Positions 41,210-52,326 are shown, counted from the first letter of the stretch. The stretch: 64,000 bases of DNA from Vanessa cardui (GCF_905220365.1 NC_061135.1:1133501-1197500), one strand, 5' to 3'. The notes: generated by a model not told the origin, from the letters alone. Program-made: numbers and translations.

Positions 41210-41392
41210 TCTATATTAATATTTTAAATGTCTGTCTGTTTATCGCTCTTTCACGACCAAACCGCTGAACCGAATTTTATGAAATTTAGTATGAAGCAAA
41301 CATGAACTCCAAGAATGGACATAGCCTACATTTTTTGCCTAACATGACAACCAACACCGTAAAACTCAAGCGAAGCTTTGGCTAAGAACTAG
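41210..41392 (+). mobile_element. Helitron-like family B, well preserved
   Basis: Starts A/TCTATATTAATATTTTAAAT, interior CGCTCTTTCACGACCAAACC and GCTGAACCGAATTTTATGAA, end AAGCGAAGCTTTGGCTAAGA A CTAG/T. GCGAAGC is intact although the pairing bases around it have drifted. Confidence 0.9.
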
Positions 41393-41924
41393 TAGATTTT
41401 ATAGCGTTCTTATTAGTGCCTATTACTGGGTTCCTTTATATAGAACTAAGCCTGATTGGATAATTAGGTTCTTGCTAACTAGGAAAATGTTGTCATCGGA
41501 TCTAAAGCATCGTGTAAATGAAAAAATGTTGGATATTGCAAGCTTATAGCTTGTGTTAGAATTACCCAAGTTTTGTTAGTCTTATATTATTGAAATTTCG
41601 AAATAATGTTTTCGATATAATAAAAACAGATAACAGAAATGCACTTTACTTTTCGAAACTTTTATTTTATCTTGTAAGTTAAGTTTCGCGAGTGACCAAA
41701 GAGTTCGAATACAACTGTTTGCAGAACTTCGAATCCAAGATATATAGTAATTACATAAAATATATATAAAATAGGATAAGTAAGTGTCAGTGTGTTTTAC
41801 TTTCATCAAGCTCTTGTCACATTTAATTAAAAATCTTAATTAAAATTCAGAGTTATGACTTGTCTCTCAGTTTCTACAAAACCCAGTGATTGGGACACGA
41901 TAATCCAATTGGGCCAACGTCACT
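41393..41924. other. Unique AT-rich stretch
   Basis: No gene or repeat recognised. Confidence 0.4.
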
Positions 41925-41990
41925 TAATTTTCTTGTACTGAATTTGTGTTTCACTTGTAGCGAGGAAGGATAACATCGTGAGCCAACTCC
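41925..41990 (+). mobile_element. Fragment of another SINE sharing the S core
   Basis: CTTAATTTTCTTGTACTGAA, TTTGTGTTTCACTTGTAGCG and AGGAAGGATAACATCGTGAG parallel the S body (TTGTGTTTATAATTC...GGTGAAGGAAAACATCGTGAG), but the flanks differ. It looks like a different SINE that shares a central module. Confidence 0.4.
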
Positions 41991-42000
41991 CACGTCGATA

Positions 42001-42265
42001 TCTATACGTATAATAAAATTGGATTGTCAATTTGTAATATTCAAATAGCCTTTTTTTTTACTCAATGCATATGTATATATACCAATTTTTTTTTTTACCA
42101 TTTCTGTCTGTCTGTCTGTTTGTTCCGACTAATCTCTCGAACGGTTGGACCGATTTTGACGGGACTTTCACTGGCAGGTAACTGATATAATAAGGAGTTA
42201 CTTAGGCTACAATATTTTTTTTTTTTTGTAAATTCAAACGCGTACAAGGTCGCGGGTACAACTAA
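42001..42265 (+). mobile_element. Helitron-like family I, complete
   Basis: Starts A/TCTATACGTATAATAAAATT and ends CGCGTACAAGGTCGCGGGTA CAA CTAA/T. CGCG...CGCG around TACAAGGT forms the 3' hairpin. Includes GTCTGTCTGTCTGTTTGTTC, GGACCGATTTTGACGGGACT and TAACTGATATAATAAGGAGT. CTAA still fits CTRR. Confidence 0.85.
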
Positions 42266-42717
42266 TCTGTTATATATTTTCGCACAAAACCTTGGACCAA
42301 ACATTGGCTTCGCATGGCTCCAAAACTTGTGGAAAGCTTATGTCGAAGGTTTTATATTATTGATTTGTATGAAGTTTGATTCATATCATTAATGTAATTG
42401 CCCCATTCTCCTTTCGCAAGTGAAAAAAAATACGTGAATAATCTACAACCAACAATGAACCTGTGACCTTGAATCGAACGTGAGTTAACTAACCTTAATA
42501 GAAGTGCGAGTCATTAAATAGAAAGCAATTTTCGACCTTATCCATTAATCAATAGAAATTATTTTCGAACGAACCGATGTTAATAATTGCAAGAAATATA
42601 ATGTGTTGTGTTTTTTTTAGCGCCGGCGTCAACTCGTAATTTTACATTCGAAATAAATATAGTATTTAAAACTGAAGTAGATGAATTGAAAGATTGAATT
42701 AACCGGACACCTAGACA
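42266..42717. other. Unique AT-rich stretch
   Basis: No gene or repeat recognised. Confidence 0.4.
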
Positions 42718-42937
42718 GATTTACATTACTCATATATGCGAAAGTAACTCTATATGTCTGTCTGTCGCGCTTTCACGCTAAAACAACAGAATCAATTTAA
42801 TTGAAATTTGGTACATTTGTCAAATAGTCTAGAGCCTGAGAAAGGACATACAGAGTATACCAATCATTAACGTAATATTATTTGAATTTGTAAATATATT
42901 AATATTCTAAGCGAGCACAGCCACGGGTAACAGCTAG
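42718..42937 (+). mobile_element. Helitron-like element, B variant
   Basis: Has GAAAGTAACTCTATATGTCT, GTCTGTCGCGCTTTCACGCT, TTGAAATTTGGTAC and GAGAAAGGACATACAG as in B, but ends GCGAGCACAGCCACGGGTAA CAG CTAG/T, closer to family I. The 5' limit is approximate. Confidence 0.65.
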
Positions 42938-43225
42938 TTCGAACATAAATATTGATGGTCATATCGATATAAAAGTGATTGCAGCGCCATCTATAAAAAA
43001 CTATTTCATTTCACACGAATTCCATAAGCATTATCAAAACAAATTCTTCATAATACATATTGTATGTATATATATGTATACATACTATATGTATATAAGC
43101 GATCATACAACGCATCAGTTCCCCCGCGGATGTCAATTAGCGTTAATAAACCATTTACCATAAAGTTGGCCGTTTGCTCATTTGGAAAAACATAAAACGT
43201 TTATATAAATACGTTCTCATTATTT
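42938..43225. other. Unique AT-rich stretch with TA-rich microsatellite
   Basis: Contains GTATGTATATATATGTATAC near 43065, a purine-pyrimidine alternating run. No gene. Confidence 0.4.
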
Positions 43226-43402
43226 TTTACAGACTGGTAAATGGGTGGTAAGTGGTCACCACTGCCCATATACATTGCGTTTAAGTAACCATACCTAAAC
43301 AGTCATCAGTAACTTTATTTCACTCTTCAAAGCTACTCTCATTAGTATCGCCGATTAACGGTAGAAAAAATAGGTGGTACCTACCAAACCAGGTTCCATG
43401 AA
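43226..43402 (-). mobile_element. E-type retroposon, decayed
   Basis: GGTGGTAAGTGGTCACCACT, GCCCATATACATTG and, at the far side, GATTAACGGTAGAAAAAATA GGTGGTACCTACC align with the complement of E, with poor sequence between. Confidence 0.5.
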
Positions 43403-44029
43403 AAACCTACCAAAACGTTAATTTGAATAAATAAAAAATAAATTTTTCCGTACAAAATTTTGCTACAGTATAAATTAAGAAAATAATCTATATTCAAGTC
43501 TTCTTGAATATGTAAATTTTATATTATATAGCCCAATTCGACATACACGTAGGTACATAGTACATAATGACGTATCATTCGTCGAAATGCCTAAGTAATT
43601 AGGCTCTTATGTGACAAACATTATGGACTAAGCCATTAACCATATAATCGTCAGTATCACTTTACTAGTAATTAAATTTGCACTATTGTATATTAAATTT
43701 GAAAATCGAATGAAAACCAACGATATTTAAACATTTCTTCCAAAAAAGCGCTTTAGTGCTTTGTTTTAAGCTAACGAAGTTCCTAAGGCAACAGCGACTA
43801 TGATATATTTGTCATTTGAAGCGATTAACGCTTTTTTTATAAAGTCCATATTCCGCATAAAAAAAATTTAGCTTATAATTCAAAATGTATTAGTCATAAC
43901 AAGATTATATAATAAATAATAACGGATGGATTTCTGAGAAGTGCTTCGATTTTCATGCACGGTACATTTTAATTGTATAATATTAACGGGTAATCCAGTT
44001 AGTGTATAAAACTAACTATTACTAATTTA
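43403..44029. other. Unique AT-rich stretch
   Basis: No gene or repeat recognised. Confidence 0.4.
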
Positions 44030-44110
44030 TTTTTCGGTAATCTACATTCCGAACCGGTGTTAGCTGTATAAATAAATTTTTCAAAATGTACTTTTAAAAG
44101 ATTTGAATTT
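44030..44110 (+). mobile_element. F-type 3' end, decayed
   Basis: TTTCGGTAATCTACATTCCG, AACCGGTGTTAGC and TGTACTTTTAAAAG match the family; the AATAAAG and tail are lost. Confidence 0.55.
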
Positions 44111-44231
44111 ATTTGTAGTATTGCCCCAGGATTATGATTTTAAACATTTCCTTCGGGACTCAAAATATCTTAATACTAAATTTTATCAAAATCAGTTCAG
44201 CACTTTAAGCATGATGATGATTATATACTAA

Positions 44232-44491
44232 CTAGCGACCCGCCCCGACTTCGCACGGGCAATACTGATACTAAATATAATACAGAATTTTTTTATTTAC
44301 GACATCACATTAGAAACTTCTAAAATTATCTCTCTTTCTCTACTATAGTCTCCATGTATACGCAAATAACCTTCCTCTCGAATCACTCTATCTTTTAAAA
44401 ACAACCACATCAAAATGCGTTACGTAATTTGGAAAATCTAAGCATACGTAAGTACATACAGTAGTAAGCGACTTTGTTTTATACTATGCAT
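44232..44491 (-). mobile_element. Helitron-like family G
   Basis: Plus strand A/CTAGCGACCCGCCCCGACTT, CGACATCACATTAGAAACTT, CCTTCCTCTCGAATCACTCT, GCGACTTTGTTTTATACTAT. The loop on minus reads GCGAAGT. The TC end is eroded. Confidence 0.85.
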
Positions 44492-44826
44492 ATGCGATAT
44501 GGTGTCATATATTAAGATCGAAGAATCATTGAAATCCTGATACATAGGTTTTAAATCCATCTTAGACGTAGTAAAGTAAAAACAAATAAAACAGTAGAAT
44601 CAAGAGAGCGTACAATGCATACAATTTACATCGCGTTAAATGAATTGCGTTTTTTTTCTTTGAATATTCAATAAAGGGTGATTGAGTCATTCCGTAGAAA
44701 AACCTGACTGCATCTGCCTTCAATTGAGCAATTATCACTCAGCGTAGAAGGTTGGTAGTGATGGACCATATCGATTAATACCGACAATAACTAAAAAGAA
44801 AATAATTCGTTTTGCTTACGGCTAAT
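44492..44826. other. Unique stretch
   Basis: No gene or repeat recognised. Confidence 0.4.
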
Positions 44827-45039
44827 GTATACTGATATTATAAACGTGAAAGTGACTCTGTCTTGCTGTATGTCTGTCGATCTTTCACGACCAAACAACT
44901 GAACCGAATTTGATGAAATTTGGTCCGAAGCAAACTTGAACTACAAGAGAGGGCTAATTATATAGGATTATAGGATAATTTCTACCTCATTCATGACAAT
45001 CAATCCCCTAAAACGTAGAAGCCGATAGAAGACAATTAG
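44827..45039 (+). mobile_element. Helitron-like family B
   Basis: ATATTATAAACGTGAAAGTG near the start, CTTTCACGACCAAACAACTG, CCGAATTTGATGAAATTTGG, and a TTAG/T end preceded by a decayed hairpin. A short duplication (TATAGGATTATAGGATAA) lies inside. Confidence 0.75.
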
Positions 45040-45469
45040 TACATATATATAATAATAGAGTAAGCCCACCGCTACCCGTAGGGGATTGGTTATTGTCTTA
45101 TTTTGATCTCTAGCCGATATTTTGAAGGGTGCAGAACGATTTAATAAATATAGTAATTAATTATAGAGTTCGGATAAAAGTTACTGATCGTGTAGAGTTG
45201 TCAGTTTATCAAAACAAAAACTATCATAGGTTAGGAAATTTGTAAAAAACTGTTGAGTAAACGCGAAGTTAGTTCCCACGGGTAATTGTTTAATTGGCGA
45301 TTATGGAATACATTTGATATTTTTAAAAACTAATCATGCTATATGTTATTCGTAACAACTGATCCGTTAGTATATGTATGTAATTGTTCTATTATATTTT
45401 AGATATATACAGAAACAATCAAATAAATATCTGTCTGTATATTTTCTAATAAAAGGGGGTTATAGTTCA
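45040..45469. other. Unique AT-rich stretch
   Basis: No gene or repeat recognised. Confidence 0.4.
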
Positions 45470-45680
45470 TAGTTCCTTCCAAGCATTAAGTCACCACTCC
45501 CCATTATCACAAACGACGTGATTTCGGATGTAGGACGGGTTGCGTCATATCTGTTATAAGAGGTCTCCGGGGAAACAACCCCGAAACAGTCACACCCGAA
45601 CCCAGTTCTACGAAATTTATTTTCAAATGATACCAAAAAAATATTTTTCCGGATATCGACATAAAGCCTCACATCGTCAC
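45470..45680. other. Unique G+C-richer block
   Basis: Contains TTCCTTCCAAGCATTAAGTC, GATGTAGGACGGGTTGCGTC and a CGGGG/CCCCG hairpin at 45567-45583. It is single-copy here and is a candidate conserved element; a minus open frame covering it has no recognised features. Confidence 0.3.
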
Positions 45681-45936
45681 ATCACTAAACATTCCTCTTA
45701 ATGAAAACACGAGTTAATAAACGATGCTATTTATAGTTACAATTATAATGTTTTAAAGCTTATTCATAAAAGCAATATAATTATTTTTATCGCAGACTTT
45801 ATTTAACTCTGCCTATAGTGCTATGCAAAATAGATTTGCTATTTAAATGAATTATTGGCTAAATTCAATGTACATAATACTATGATAACCTGATAGATGT
45901 TGTCCTTGTATGTATGTACAAATAGATGATCACTAT

Positions 45937-46085
45937 GTCTCGTGTGTCTAGTGGTTATAGGGTTTTGGATTCAAACCCCAGGTAGATAGAAATGTATTGG
46001 GTCTTCCTGGGAAAAATCTCAGTAGTAGACCATGTTCTAGAAGTTAGAAGCGTATATATTTCCGAGCCACAGAATGTTATGTGAG
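45937..46085 (+). mobile_element. D-type tRNA-headed SINE, single copy
   Basis: TCTCGTGTGTCTAGTGGTTA resembles an A-box region and TTTTGGATTCAAACCCCAGG a B box, followed by TGTATTGGGTCTTCCTGGG, AAAAATCTCAGTAGTAG, and CGAGCCACAGAATGTTATGT. The body matches neither S nor C. SINE identity rests on the tRNA-like head. Confidence 0.55.
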
Positions 46086-46170
46086 TATAGTATAAGTATT
46101 CTAACCTTATCTAACCGAAAGATTATCGACTATCAGAATTTTGCGTTTTATTGTAAGTTAGATCACTATC

Positions 46171-46382
46171 CGCAATTTTACGACAATTTACAATCTCACG
46201 CAATAGATTATAATCTAACTGATTCTACAATATAACCGTGATATAATATATACTGATAATCTATTAAACAATTCGCAAACTTACGACAGTTTACAATCTC
46301 GCAGAATAGATTATAATCTAACTGTTTCTACTATATAACCGTGACATATATACTGATCTTCCTGATCATCTATTAAACAATT
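46171..46382. repeat. Tandem duplication, ~103 and ~109 bp units
   Basis: Units at 46171-46273 and 46274-46382 both contain a TTACGAC-A/G-TTTACAATCTC block, AATAGATTATAATCTAACTG with the palindrome AGATTATAATCT, ATATAACCGTGA and TCTATTAAACAATT. The second unit has an 11-nt block TCTTCCTGATC that the first lacks. GTTAGAT at 46158 and ATCTAAC at the right of the palindrome suggest a MITE-like parent. Confidence 0.8.
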
Positions 46383-47009
46383 ACATAGTCTTTTAATCTC
46401 CAAACAGATAAACACTTTGTTTAGATAGTAAAATATGTTGCTAAAATATTTATCTCCAAATTGCAAATGCTTCTCGGAACGTAATAACAGGACACTCTCG
46501 AAGAAAGCTTGAGTGTGCTGGGATCAATAAAAATTCTGCAGTCTTATATAATAAATTCAACGAAGTCGCTAAAACTTTGCCGTATATAGATAGCTAGGGC
46601 TCTGCAGCGTCTGCCTCTACTAAGAAATCGATTGGAGACGTTGTGTCCAGCGCCTCGGGTTTATCTTATGCCCTATCCTTTGTTGTAACATCGTCATTGT
46701 ATTCATATATTTTGTTTAATAATTTGTAACTTATTATAAGAGTTTTTAATATCAAACTAAGTTTTTTTTGCTATAATCTACATTACAACGAAAGGTGATG
46801 CCGGTATCTAGAAGAAACTCTAGCTGATTATTAGTTTTATAAACCTTGGAAATTTTGTAAAAGATATTTCCATTTTCTGATAGAGGGTAAGTCGTCAAAA
46901 TATGTAACCTAACATTTTGTAAGTATATCCTTATTAAGGTTACAAATTCATAAATCGAGATAAAGTTAATGTAAAATTGAAAAAAATGGACCTTTTCCAG
47001 CACAGAATT
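46383..47009. other. Unique stretch
   Basis: No gene supported. The part 46595-46680 is moderately G+C-rich (CTCTGCAGCGTCTGCCTC). Confidence 0.4.
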
Positions 47010-47280
47010 TAACGCTCAAATCTGCATAATCAACGAGATAAATCCAGTGAAAACGGGACATTATATAAGTTTACAGACGGGGCATTTAGCGTCACTCGGG
47101 TCACGGGTCCGAGTGTCTCATAAACCAGCCCCGACGAGCAATTCAGGGTACGCTGGCTCATAAAATGGCCATTATACAAGCCGTTAGGAACGCTCATGAA
47201 ACGTGTACTGAACCTCATCAATAATGGGAGACTTCATCCACAGACATATCGAATTGAGGACATTAAATCGACATCACAGA
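47010..47280. other. Unique G+C-richer block
   Basis: Includes CACTCGGGTCACGGGTCCGA, AACCAGCCCCGACGAGCAAT, GGTACGCTGGCTCATAAAAT and GCCGTTAGGAACGCTCATGA. It matches no repeat here. A 63-codon minus frame spans it, but composition alone may explain that. Candidate conserved non-coding element. Confidence 0.3.
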
Positions 47281-47410
47281 TTTATGAGTTCCGTTTACAT
47301 GTGCCTCGGTAATTAAAACTTCGATACGTAAAATATTAATTCATTAGACATTTCATTATATCCAATAGGTAGTCTTGTAAATTGATCACCTGATGTCTAT
47401 AGACATGACA

Positions 47411-47655
47411 ATTTTTTTTTTATGGTATAAGTTGGCGGACGAGTATATGGGCCATCTAATGATAAGTGGTCACCATCACCGATAGACAATGACGCTGTAA
47501 GAAATATTAACTAATCTTTACATCGTCAATGCGCCACCAACCTTGGGAACTAAATTGTTATGTCCCTTGTGCCTGTTACACTGGCTCACTCACCCTTCAA
47601 ACCGAAATACAACAACTATTAAGCAATAAATAAGCAAGCATTATCTACCACCTAT
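47411..47655 (-). mobile_element. E-type retroposon, near full length
   Basis: A T-run then TATGGTATAAGTTGGCGGAC, GAGTATATGGGCCATCTAAT, GATAGACAATGACGCTGTAA, CACCAACCTTGGGAAC, GGCTCACTCACCCTTCAAAC. The leading T-run is the complement of its A-tail. Confidence 0.85.
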
Positions 47656-48440
47656 ATATATATACTGGCGCTTAAAATGCCGCGTGGACTGGGTGGTCCC
47701 AACCATCACCTATTTTTTCTCTACACATTTTTTCTAATACAATTTGTAAATATTTAACAACTGCAGATTCAACACGACCTACTATAAAAACGATTCAATG
47801 AATATTGCTTACACTTTAATATAATGTGTACGATTATTTTATACATGTACTTAGTGTACATGGTTATATTATTTTCCGAAGAAATTTGTCGAGGATTCTA
47901 CGTAAAATAACCTTATAACGGTTTATTTCATAGTAAAATTAAAACTGCAAAACATAAGCGTTTCAACTGCGATCACCATTCGCAAAAAACATCAATTTGT
48001 TTGAAGTCGTAAAATGTGTAAAAAACTCCACTTACGTCATGGCTTGTTGGAGGATATGGTTTAGTTCACGAGAGACGAGCGATTTATAGCTTAGAAAGGT
48101 CATCAAGTGGAACAATCATGAAATGCCATGACTAAGAAAACCCGTAGGCGTTGGATTTCATGTTTCATGCTTTTGGAAATTAGTAAGGTAAGGGGTGCAT
48201 TTTTTAAAGACCGGACAAAGTTTGTGCCTTTATGTGTATGGCAGACTTCTTAAAATGTATTATTTACCATTGAATGATCTATACATAGGTTTTTGACGTT
48301 TAGATGACAGGTTGATTTGACATTTACAAGATTTGATTTGAAATATTGTAGTACGTCCCCTATTTATAGGCATGATTGTTATTTATGTTTTTTATTTAGT
48401 TATATAACTCCATGCTATAAATAAAGCGGTGGATTTCACT
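47656..48440. other. Unique stretch
   Basis: No gene supported. A G+C-richer part near 48030-48160 contains ACTTACGTCATGGCTTGTTG. Confidence 0.4.
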
Positions 48441-48655
48441 GGCGGTGAAGGAAAACAGGCGGTGAAGAAAAACATCGTGAGGAAACCTGCATGTGTCTAA
48501 TTTAATCGAAATTCAGCCACACGTGGATTCCACCAACCCGCATTGGAACAGCGAGGTGGAATATGTTCCAAACCCCCTCCTTAATGAAAGAGGAGGCCTT
48601 AGCCTAGCAGTGGGAAATTTACCAGGCCGTTACTTTACTACTTACTTTTACTTAT
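48441..48655 (+). mobile_element. S-type SINE, ACTTT-tail subfamily, head-truncated
   Basis: Begins at GGCGGTGAAGGAAAACA, which is repeated in tandem (48441-48457 and 48458-48474, one mismatch). It continues through CATTCCACC-type arms, stem CTCCTTAATGAAAGAGGAGG and tail GTTACTTTACTACTTACTTT. Confidence 0.87.
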
Positions 48656-50436
48656 AAATAAATACCAAACTAAATATACGTACAATAAAAAAGGTTTACA
48701 ATTTTTAAGCGTTCTTTTCTCCCTCCATACGTTTATAATGAGCTACACATTCAAACTCACTTAATTAGGTTAAACCTTTCGGCCTGGCAGCTTGACCTAG
48801 AAAGTCTTTTGATGTCTAGAACTTTTCTTAACGTCGTGCGATTTCAAACGAGCGATGACGATGGCCAGTGACACTAATTGTGTCTATAGAGAATAAATCT
48901 CTACATTTACCTAATGTATAATTTATCTACATTTAAGTTTATATAAACAATCATTTTGTATGGAACATTGATTATATTGGTAGATAACTATTGCTATTTA
49001 ATCTAAAAAAATATTTAATTGGTTCATAAAAGCAGTTTTGAATAATAATACAGAATGAAATTAAATGTCAAACAATGTAGAATATACAGAAAGAAATCAG
49101 TGACAAACTTAGTAACTTATATAGAAATTTCATATCTTTTAATAATGGTGTATTTTTTATAGTTGAAAAAAAAAACAAATGAATCAGACTATAAACTAAC
49201 AAATAAAATGATAGCGTATTTCTTTAAATTACTCTGTATACTTGTCAAAATTACATGTATTAAGCGACCCGTTTAAGAAGTGCCGGAAATGTTAATCGAT
49301 GTATTGTAATGTATAGCTATATATTTTGTCGTGTTTATTTTTTGTTCAACTGTCACCGAAAATAAAATGTCATAAGAAACAGTTTCCATATATGTACTTT
49401 ACGGGCTGCAGACCTACATACTTCCTTCTTTATCCCGAAAAATCACAGGATAGTAATGGGAAGGCTATTTGTATGGAATATTTACTAGGACGCTAAGTAT
49501 GATGATAATGCGCTTACATCACCGTCATTCAGTTAATACCGCAATCAAGATATCAAGATCTGCTAGTTTAATCAATGGCAAGTTTACAAGGCAAAACTCT
49601 TGATATCCTGCCTCACGTAAAATCGTGATATGGACCGATCAGAAGAAGAAAGATTTCGACAGGATGTGGATAAAGAATCATAAGATTTGGTTTGGACGAC
49701 TGACGGTATCGGGCGGTGCCAGGCTCGGTCCGTAAAAAAATATGTAAAATTTCGTATTAAAAAAATATTCCTGAATCACGCTAACGTTTGGATCACCACA
49801 AACTATATAGTTCTCGCCTTTTAAATATGTTTACCATGTAGATGTAACAAGTGTCCACTGTAACTGCGGATATGGTATTTGGGATCGTGAGTGTAAAATT
49901 GATTTGGATAAATTCGTTGTTACAATAAATGGACCAAATGGCCAGATTTAATCGAATATTGCGGGTGAGATGACATTCGATTACACATAAATTTTATTCG
50001 CAAATAAAGATTACGCGTCCCGTTAAAATGCCACAGACAAAAATAAACAGTTCCTCAATAAAACACAAACCGCATTTCGTATCCACAGAGCAAGAGTATT
50101 CGGTAGATAAAAATGAATGCATTAAGTCATGCCGGTGACCTTCACGGTTTGTCCAAACAGATGAGATCACGTCTACGTGAGATTGTGAGAGTCGAAAACA
50201 TCAGCTGCATAATATTCAGAGTTCCTTGGAAAATACGTTAAAACTATATTTGAGCTATTTTTCATTTACATGTGTCATCGGATTCTTGAAACAGCAATAC
50301 TTTGTAGTGATGATTTGAAAAGTGTGATTCAATAAGGAACTAGCTCGCATAAACAGAGCCTATTAGTTGAATGCTTTTTCTTGCTACTATTAAATAAATA
50401 TAAAGTCTATTGAAACTGTAGCCTTATAGTAGTAAT
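48656..50436. other. Unique stretch
   Basis: No gene supported. G+C-richer segments near 48770-48890 and 50090-50230 are single-copy here; the second holds GGTGACCTTCACGG, a nuclear-receptor-type half-site, and CACGTCTACGTG. Confidence 0.4.
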
Positions 50437-50663
50437 ATAAATATTAGACAACATCACATACATTACTCTGATACCAATGTAAGTAGCTAAAGCACTTGCA
50501 CAAAATCAGGAGTAACGACGGTACCACAAAGACCCAGACCAAAGACAGCATAAAAAACTAATGAACTTTTTCTACATCGATTCGGCCGGGATTCGAACCC
50601 GGGACCTCGAAGCGGCGTACCTATGAAAACCGGCGTACACACTATTCGACCAATAAGTTCATC
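50437..50663 (-). mobile_element. C-type SINE, full length
   Basis: On minus: GAACTTATTGGTCGAATAGT head, CCGGTTTTCATAGGTACGCC, GCTTCGAGGTCCCGGGTTCG, AATCCCGGCCGAATCGATGT, body to GTATGTGATGTTGTCTAATA. The head keeps both promoter boxes. Confidence 0.88.
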
Positions 50664-51291
50664 AGAAATATCAACCTCTCATCACATAATCTAGTAAACC
50701 AAACAGGAATAGTTATAGGTGTTCCAGTTGGTAAGGTGAGACAGTAACTATAGGTATAATGGGCATCTTAGTTCACCTTGGGACTGTTATTGGTAATGAT
50801 AGAAACGATTATTCTTTGTGACTATCTACCACCATAACTGGATCATATGTAGGTCAACAAAATATCATTAAAATATACATATACAGAACCTAACATTTTA
50901 CCAGACTTTCTTGCCTTCGAAAGAAGCACATAAATTCGCAATACACTATACGATTGGCCTTCAGTCTGTTATCTTAACCAACAATAAAATTATTATGTAA
51001 ATTTGCATATAATCGCTGTATGATATAAAATTAAAGAATATACCTCCATCAGTCTTCAAACAGACGCGTTCAATTTACCGTTGAACATAATATACTGATT
51101 TATACAAGAGAATAAATTTAATTAAACAATTATAATTATGAAATGAATTAAGCAATATTTAATTAAAGTTTTGGAAAAAAAACGAATTTGTACTTTTTTG
51201 TGTTTATTTTGATATTCGAATGTTTTATTTATTCTATTCAGTATTGTCTAACGAAATTCTTAATGAGTTTTCAAACATTTTACATAATGTA
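50664..51291. other. Unique AT-rich stretch
   Basis: No gene. Parts near 50710-50860 show a distant resemblance to E (CCACCATAACTGG) that is too weak to call. Confidence 0.35.
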
Positions 51292-51301
51292 AAATGTCGG
51301 A

Positions 51302-51604
51302 GACTGATGGACCAATGGTTAAAAAAATGCGTGCATTTAGGATGCACGAGTTTCCGATGATTGCGGGTTCAAACGCAGTCAAGCACCACTGAATATGCAT
51401 GTGCCTAATTTGTGTTTATAATTCATCTCGTGCTGGGCGGTGAAGGAAAACATCGTGAGGAAACCTATATTTGTTTAATTTCAAAAAAATTCTGCCACAT
51501 GTGTATTCCATCAAGCAATGTGGTGGAATATGTTCCAAACCTTCTCCTCAAAGGGAGAGGAGGCCTTAGACCGGCAGTGGGAAATTTACAGGCTGTTGTG
51601 TTTG
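51302..51604 (+). mobile_element. S-type SINE, TTG-tail subfamily
   Basis: Head GACTGATGGACCAATGGTTA, an insertion forming GTGCAT...ATGCAC, GCGGGTTCAAACGCAGTC, loop CACTGAATATGCATGTGC, stem CTCCTCAAAGGGAGAGGAGG, tail GGCTGTTGTG. AAATGTCGGA (51292-51301) and AAATGTTGGA (51605-51614) are a likely target duplication. Confidence 0.87.
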
Positions 51605-51820
51605 AAATGTTGGAAATTATTTGTTAGTAAAATTGAAAATAAAAAGTTGAGTTCGATAAACTCATTCAGAAACATTACATCAGAGAAGTTTCGCTTCGCG
51701 CGAGCGTTGCACTCAAACCTTGACATTTTATTATTTTTAAAACGTCGTTACAATTATACATAACACCAAAAATCTTGGTCAACACGGAAACATAACATAT
51801 AACATTTGTTTATATATGTA

Positions 51821-52086
51821 CTAGCGACCGGCCCCGGCTTCGAACGGATGCAATACTGATACTAAATATACTACAGAATTTGTTTATTCACCACTCATTA
51901 CAAACTTCTAAAATTATCAGTGTTTCTTTACTATATTGTCCATGTATTATACACAAAAACCTTTCTCTCGAATCACTCTATCCATTAAAAAAAACGCATC
52001 AAAATCCGTTGCGTAGTATTAAAGATTTAAGCTTACAAAGGGACGTAGGGACAGAGAAAGCGACTTTGTTTTATACTATGTAGTGA
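51821..52086 (-). mobile_element. Helitron-like family G, complete
   Basis: Plus strand A/CTAGCGACCGGCCCCGGCTT, GATACTAAATATACTACAGA, TCTCGAATCACTCTATCCAT, GCGACTTTGTTTTATACTAT, GTAGTGA. Loop reads TCGAAGC on minus. Confidence 0.9.
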
Positions 52087-52326
52087 AGTAGTATCTCTGT
52101 AACCATAAGACTGATATTGCAGGGGCGTGCTCCTGCGTTTAATACAACATAATAACTATATGTACGTCTAATAAATTAGCTACTTGTACCTCCCTTATAA
52201 TGCCTTTTGATATAGTACCTTAATAACCATTTTCTCCTTCTATTTTGTAATTCAGCTTTAAGAATGCTGCGTTAAATTATAGTTATTGTTATTTTGAATT
52301 ATGGTTATTTTTATTTCATGGGTAAG

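Noticed and set aside
50710..50860. Further E-type copy
   Set aside because: Only short dispersed words resemble E and their order is not convincing.
51412..51763. Overlapping open frames of 71 and 81 codons
   Set aside because: They lie mostly in the S-type SINE body, which by chance is open in these frames in several copies.
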